From: Thermoleophilaceae bacterium
GTDB taxonomy: Bacteria > Actinomycetota > Thermoleophilia > Solirubrobacterales > Thermoleophilaceae
Direction: 5' to 3'
Assembly (NCBI GenBank): GCA_013812005.1
Contig: JACCUE010000107.1
Location: forward strand, 1 to 8,215
DNA: 8,215 nt
The notes under the pieces are model-generated. The model searched no databases and was not told where the DNA came from. It worked only from the letters and a program-made list of their open reading frames with translations. The position numbers and the translations under genes were made by a program. Below are positions 4,737 through 8,215 of the stretch, piece by piece (the first letter of the stretch is position 1; every line of letters begins with the position of its first letter).

Positions 4737-7437
4737 AATGAGCCGTTCGGTCGGGTGCGGTCCGTATCGGCTCCTCGATGGGCGCCGGCCGAGCGACGTG
4801 GAAGCCCTGTACGTAGTCCACGCCGAGCTCCTTCAGCAGCTGGAGCGTGGCCTCGTCCTCCACGAACTCGGCGATGGTCCGCTTTCCCAGGCCATGGGCG
4901 ATGTCGACCAGCGCGCGCACCAGCAGCCGATTGGTGGAGCTGGCAGTGAGGTCCTCGATGAACTCGCCGTCGATCTTGAGGTAGTCGAAGGTGAAGTGCT
5001 TGAGGTAGTAGAAGGAGGCGAAGCCCGCGCCGAAGTCGTCGAGGGCGAACTCGCACCCCAGCTCGTGCAGGAACGAGGCGAAGCGCTTGGCCCGCTCGAT
5101 GTTCACGATCGCGGCGGTCTCTGTCATCTCGAACACGAGCCGCGAGGGGTCCACCTCGTGCTGTTCGAGCAGGCCCTTGATGATCGCGGGCAGATCGGGG
5201 TCGGTGATCGACTTGGCCGACAGGTTGACCTCCAGCACCACGTGATCGCCGGCCGCCTGCATGCGGGCGAGCAGCCCGATGGCCTGGCGCACCACCCACC
5301 GGTCGATCTCCTGGATCAGGTCGAAGCGCTCCGCCACGCCCAGGAAGGCGGCCGGCGGTATCAGGTCGCCGTCGTCGCCCACCATCCGCAGCAGCAGCTC
5401 CTCGCGGTGGCGCGAATCGCCGGCGAGGCTCTCGATGCGCTGACCGTGCAGCACGAAGCGGTCCTCGGCCAGCGCTCCCCGGATCCTCTCGACCCAGTTC
5501 ATCCGTGCCGCCATGCGCGCCTCTCGGCCACTGGTGGAGTAGACGCAGCAGCGGTCGCGACCGCTCTCCTTCGCGTCGTACATGGCGATGTCGGCCTCCG
5601 CGAGCAGATCCTCCTCGGTGAGGTCCTCGATGTCACCCGAGAACGGGGCGATGCCGATGCTCGCCGTCGTACCCACGTGCCCATGCGGGCCGGTGACCGA
5701 CGCGCCGGATCGGATCGCGGAGAGCAGCTGATCGGCAACCTCCACCGCCTGCTGCTCGTCAGCCTCCAGCAGGATCACCGCGAACTCGTCTCCGCCCAGC
5801 CGGGCCACGAGATCGGTCTCGCGCACGCGCTCGGAGATCAGCCCACTCACGCGTGCAATCAGCTCGTCGCCGAGGGAATGTCCCAGGGAGTCGTTGATGT
5901 ACTTGAAGTGATCGAGGTCGAGGGCCAGCACCGCGCCACGGCGGTCGTGGCGGCGCGCGTCGGCCAGCTCCCGGCCCAGCTCCTCTTCGAGGCGGCGGCG
6001 GTTGAAGACGCCGGTGAGCGGGTCGTGGTCGGCCAGGTGCTGCAGCTGGCCCTCGTGGCGCTTGCGCTCGGACAGGTCCTGAACCTGCAGGATGCCGTGG
6101 GTTGCCTCGCCTTGCTCATCGCACACGAGGGAGGTGCTGAGCAGCACCCAGACGGATCGGCCGAGCGCACCGACCAGCCGCTGCTCGCTCTGTCTCGTGC
6201 TCTCCTCGCCGGTGATGAGGCGCCGGGTGGTGGCCCTCGCGCCGGCGCGGTCGTCGGGATGTACGAGGGCAAGGAGGTCCATGGTCAGGAGGCGCTCGGA
6301 TGGGTACCCGGTGAGCTTGGACAACGCTTGGTTGACGTCGAGGAAGCGGCCGGCCTCTCCGGCGGCGATTCCGATCAGCGCCATGCCCACGCCTGAGTCT
6401 TCGAAAGCACGCCGAAAGCGCTCCTCGGCCGTGCGCTGTGCACCCTCGGCACGCTCGCGCTCCGCCAGCCTGCGGTCGCTGAGCGCCTGGGCGTAGCGTT
6501 CGCGGCGCTCGAAGCCAAGCAGCAGGAGCGTGGCCAGGGCGCTGAGCAGCAGTCCGCCACCGAGCACGGCGGCGGTGAAGGTCATCGATTCGCTCACGGG
6601 CGTCTGCACCTGGAGGTTCCACATCCGGCCGGCGGCCTCTATGCGCTCGGTCACCGTGTTCTCCAGCCCGCCGGTGGGTCCGTAGACCACAGTCTCTTCG
6701 TCGAGGATTCGGATCTGTGTACCGGCCCGACGACCTTCGCGCACGGAGTCGCCGAGCTGCTGGGCGTCGAACACGATGGCGGCGAGACCGGTGATCGACG
6801 CCCGGCGTTGGGCGACGGTGCTCGTGAGGGCGTCATTCGTGTAGATCGGGAGGAAGACCAACAGGCCACGACGTCCTGACTCGCGCAGCACCACGGGCCG
6901 AGTGGCCTGTGGAACGCCGCTGTCGCGGGCGGCGCGGAGGGCCGGTCCGCGTACGGGGTCCACCGCCAGGTCGAGGCCGAGGGGGATGCGCTTGCCGAAC
7001 TGAGCCATCGCGCTCGATCGGTAGGACACGGGGTAGTACTCCTCCCGCACCGAGGCCCGCCTGGGCCGTCCCCGCGAAGGCTCGCGGATCTGGGAGTTGC
7101 CCTTCGACGCCTCGTAGTCGGAGCGAGAGAAATCGGGGATACGGCTTACGAGCAGCGTCGCGCTGAACGGCGAGTCGCGCAGCAGTCCCTCGGAGAAGCG
7201 CGCAAACTCGGGACCGGTGACCTCCTCGGAGGCGGAGAAGAGCCCTTGCACCGAGCTGAGGCCGCTCAGGTTCAGGTCGAAGCGGCTACGCAGGTCGGAG
7301 GCGGCGCGCGCGGCCTCCCCGGCCCGCTCGTCTTGCACCCGCCGCTGCTCTTTGACGTCGACGGCCGCCGCCGCGCCCACGGACGCCCCCATCAATCCGA
7401 GGGCCACCGCGACTGTAAGCCCGCGTCCGAGGATCAT
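4735..7437 (-). CDS. Membrane CHASE-PAS-GGDEF-EAL protein (c-di-GMP synthase/phosphodiesterase)
   Basis: The product is 900 residues. Residues 5-25 are hydrophobic and about 285-308 form a second membrane span, so the CHASE sensor domain between them (about 45-235; GLFSASEEVT, YYPVSY, LGLDLAVDPVRGPALRAARDSG, FLPIY) should lie outside the cell. A short charged linker leads to a PAS domain (about 335-457), then GGDEF (about 463-630) and EAL (about 645-885). The diguanylate cyclase motif is intact (RLGGDEF, 546-552), and an RxxD inhibitory site (539-542) lies five residues before it. The EAL domain keeps the metal and catalytic residues: Glu680 (ELL instead of EAL), Asn738, Glu773, Asp800/Asp801, Lys821, Glu857 and Gln877. 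Both activities are therefore possible, and which one dominates cannot be read from sequence. The ATG at 7437 has only weak AGG before it. The CCG-protein gene ends 54 bases upstream on the same strand, so cotranscription is possible. Confidence 0.95.
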   Translation of the reverse strand: MILGRGLTVAVALGLMGASVGAAAAVDVKEQRRVQDERAGEAARAASDLRSRFDLNLSGLSSVQGLFSASEEVTGPEFARFSEGLLRDSPFSATLLVSRIPDFSRSDYEASKGNSQIREPSRGRPRRASVREEYYPVSYRSSAMAQFGKRIPLGLDLAVDPVRGPALRAARDSGVPQATRPVVLRESGRRGLLVFLPIYTNDALTSTVAQRRASITGLAAIVFDAQQLGDSVREGRRAGTQIRILDEETVVYGPTGGLENTVTERIEAAGRMWNLQVQTPVSESMTFTAAVLGGGLLLSALATLLLLGFERRERYAQALSDRRLAERERAEGAQRTAEERFRRAFEDSGVGMALIGIAAGEAGRFLDVNQALSKLTGYPSERLLTMDLLALVHPDDRAGARATTRRLITGEESTRQSEQRLVGALGRSVWVLLSTSLVCDEQGEATHGILQVQDLSERKRHEGQLQHLADHDPLTGVFNRRRLEEELGRELADARRHDRRGAVLALDLDHFKYINDSLGHSLGDELIARVSGLISERVRETDLVARLGGDEFAVILLEADEQQAVEVADQLLSAIRSGASVTGPHGHVGTTASIGIAPFSGDIEDLTEEDLLAEADIAMYDAKESGRDRCCVYSTSGREARMAARMNWVERIRGALAEDRFVLHGQRIESLAGDSRHREELLLRMVGDDGDLIPPAAFLGVAERFDLIQEIDRWVVRQAIGLLARMQAAGDHVVLEVNLSAKSITDPDLPAIIKGLLEQHEVDPSRLVFEMTETAAIVNIERAKRFASFLHELGCEFALDDFGAGFASFYYLKHFTFDYLKIDGEFIEDLTASSTNRLLVRALVDIAHGLGKRTIAEFVEDEATLQLLKELGVDYVQGFHVARPAPIEEPIRTAPDRTAH

Positions 7438-7491
7438 CCTGCCTATCCCGGCCGCCTAGGCTGCTGGTCTGAACGGCGCACCATGGTCTTT
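7438..7491 (-). other. Short gap between the CCG-protein gene and the GGDEF/EAL gene
   Basis: I see no convincing -10/-35 pair and no stem followed by a T-tract in these 54 bases. The only structures are the short palindromes CCATGG (7481-7486) and GCCTAGGC (7454-7461). This fits read-through from the upstream gene, but a weak or non-canonical promoter cannot be excluded. Confidence 0.4.
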
Positions 7492-8215
7492 TCAGGCGGC
7501 GGCGAGCTGCGCCACCTTTCGCTGCACGTCCTTTGTCCTGACCACGTGCTTGTCCATGCCGAGCTCCTTCGGCTCGAGGCCGAGGGCCAGGCCCACCATC
7601 TGAGGCAGGTGCAGGACGGGCACGTCGAGGTCACGTTCCACGAACTTCGCAGCATCCGGCTGCTGCATGTCGAGGTTGAGGTGACAGAGCGGGCACGGCG
7701 TGACCAGGCAGTCGGCCCCCGCGTCGATGGCGTCGGCCAGGTGGCGGCCGGCCTGGCGGAGAGAGGTGGTCCGGTTCATCGTGATCACGGGAAAGCCACA
7801 GCATTTGTGGCTGCCGGCATATGAGACGGGCTCGGCGCCGAGTATCTCGATCAGGTGGTCGAGGTACTTGTCGCGGTTGGGGTGCTCCTCGAAGCCGAGA
7901 CGGTGTGTGGGCCGCACGATGTAGCACCCGTAGAACGGAGCGATCCGCAGGCCCTCGAGGGGGCGCACCACCTTCGCCGCCAGCTTGTCGAGGCCGATCT
8001 CCTCGACCAGCAGCCACATGAAGTTCTTGTTCCACCACTCGCCGCTCTTCTCGTAGGTCAGGCCCTGGTCTGAGAGCGTGCCGTTGATGTGGTCGCGGTA
8101 GCCGCTGTCGGCGTCCAGGCGCTCCTGGCACTCCGACTGCGCGCCTTGGCAGGTCGAGCAGATGTTCATCATGCCCGCCGCGCCGTCCACTCCCTGGGCA
8201 AGGGCGAAGGTGCGC
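7492..8215 (-). CDS. CCG-domain (HdrB/SdhE-like) cysteine-rich protein, 5' end missing
   Basis: The frame is open to the right edge of the window; 240 residues are seen and the N-terminus is outside. It ends at TGA (plus 7492-7494). The visible part starts near the end of a first CCG half (CSTCQG, Cys codons at 8158-8160 and 8149-8151). It then has a complete second CCG motif: FYGC, 40 residues, CC of KCCGFP, 34 residues, CPLC. These cysteines bind an iron-sulfur cluster in heterodisulfide reductase subunit B and in the SdhE subunit of E-type succinate:quinone reductases. PFYGCYIVRP and HLPQMVGLALG also fit that family. I favour the SdhE-like respiratory subunit, with the flavoprotein and iron-sulfur genes expected upstream, beyond the right edge. 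A different HdrB-type electron-transfer partner remains possible. A GTG at 8188-8190 is in frame but internal to the conserved domain, so it is not the start. Confidence 0.85.
   Translation of the reverse strand, partial: RTFALAQGVDGAAGMMNICSTCQGAQSECQERLDADSGYRDHINGTLSDQGLTYEKSGEWWNKNFMWLLVEEIGLDKLAAKVVRPLEGLRIAPFYGCYIVRPTHRLGFEEHPNRDKYLDHLIEILGAEPVSYAGSHKCCGFPVITMNRTTSLRQAGRHLADAIDAGADCLVTPCPLCHLNLDMQQPDAAKFVERDLDVPVLHLPQMVGLALGLEPKELGMDKHVVRTKDVQRKVAQLAAA

Noticed and set aside
3988..6396. An 802-codon open frame on the plus strand across the regulator, the gap and half of the GGDEF/EAL gene
   Set aside because: Its translation is Arg/Gly/His/Gln-rich with no recognisable domain, and it lies opposite two genes with full conserved motifs. 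Long antisense frames are expected in GC-rich coding DNA.

Overview
The window is GC-rich bacterial DNA, almost fully coding, with no mobile element, tRNA, rRNA or CRISPR array that I can see. The gene content suggests a high-GC actinobacterium: a recR fragment, an ask-asd pair, a KHFPGLG-type family 3 glycosidase, an E-type succinate dehydrogenase-like CCG protein, and a CHASE/PAS/GGDEF/EAL protein. The class Thermoleophilia (Solirubrobacterales) is my best guess, but it is an inference from gene style and order.

Left part (1-2835). The 3' end of recR (+) converges on a membrane-anchored NagZ-like family 3 glycosidase (-) that has lost the usual Asp/His catalytic dyad. Two small GC hairpins lie between their stop codons. 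The glycosidase is divergent from ask across only 26 bp. That gap holds two overlapping -10-like hexamers and no clear ribosome binding site for either gene, so leaderless divergent transcription is likely.

Middle (1522-4734). ask (aspartokinase with two ACT domains) and asd (aspartate-semialdehyde dehydrogenase) are one nucleotide apart and form a two-gene operon for the first two steps from aspartate towards lysine, threonine, methionine and diaminopimelate. asd ends in a CTAG tetranucleotide shared with the stop codon of a convergent LuxR-type regulator. The regulator's receiver domain lacks the phosphoacceptor Asp and the other acidic-pocket residues. Its upstream region, about 195 bp, is the most structured non-coding DNA here. 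It has two promoter-like elements on the - strand, two 17-bp imperfect direct repeats that bracket the distal one, two further GGGGT-containing boxes before the proximal one, and a strong hairpin next to the following gene's stop codon.

Right part (4735-8215). A 900-residue membrane protein with CHASE, PAS, GGDEF and EAL domains, all catalytic motifs intact, lies downstream on the same strand of the truncated 5'-less gene for a cysteine-rich CCG-domain protein (HdrB/SdhE-like). The 54 bp between them contain no clear promoter or terminator, so cotranscription is possible.

Most genes are conventional. The best leads are the degenerate-receiver regulator with its repeat-flanked promoter, and the glycosidase with the substituted catalytic loop.
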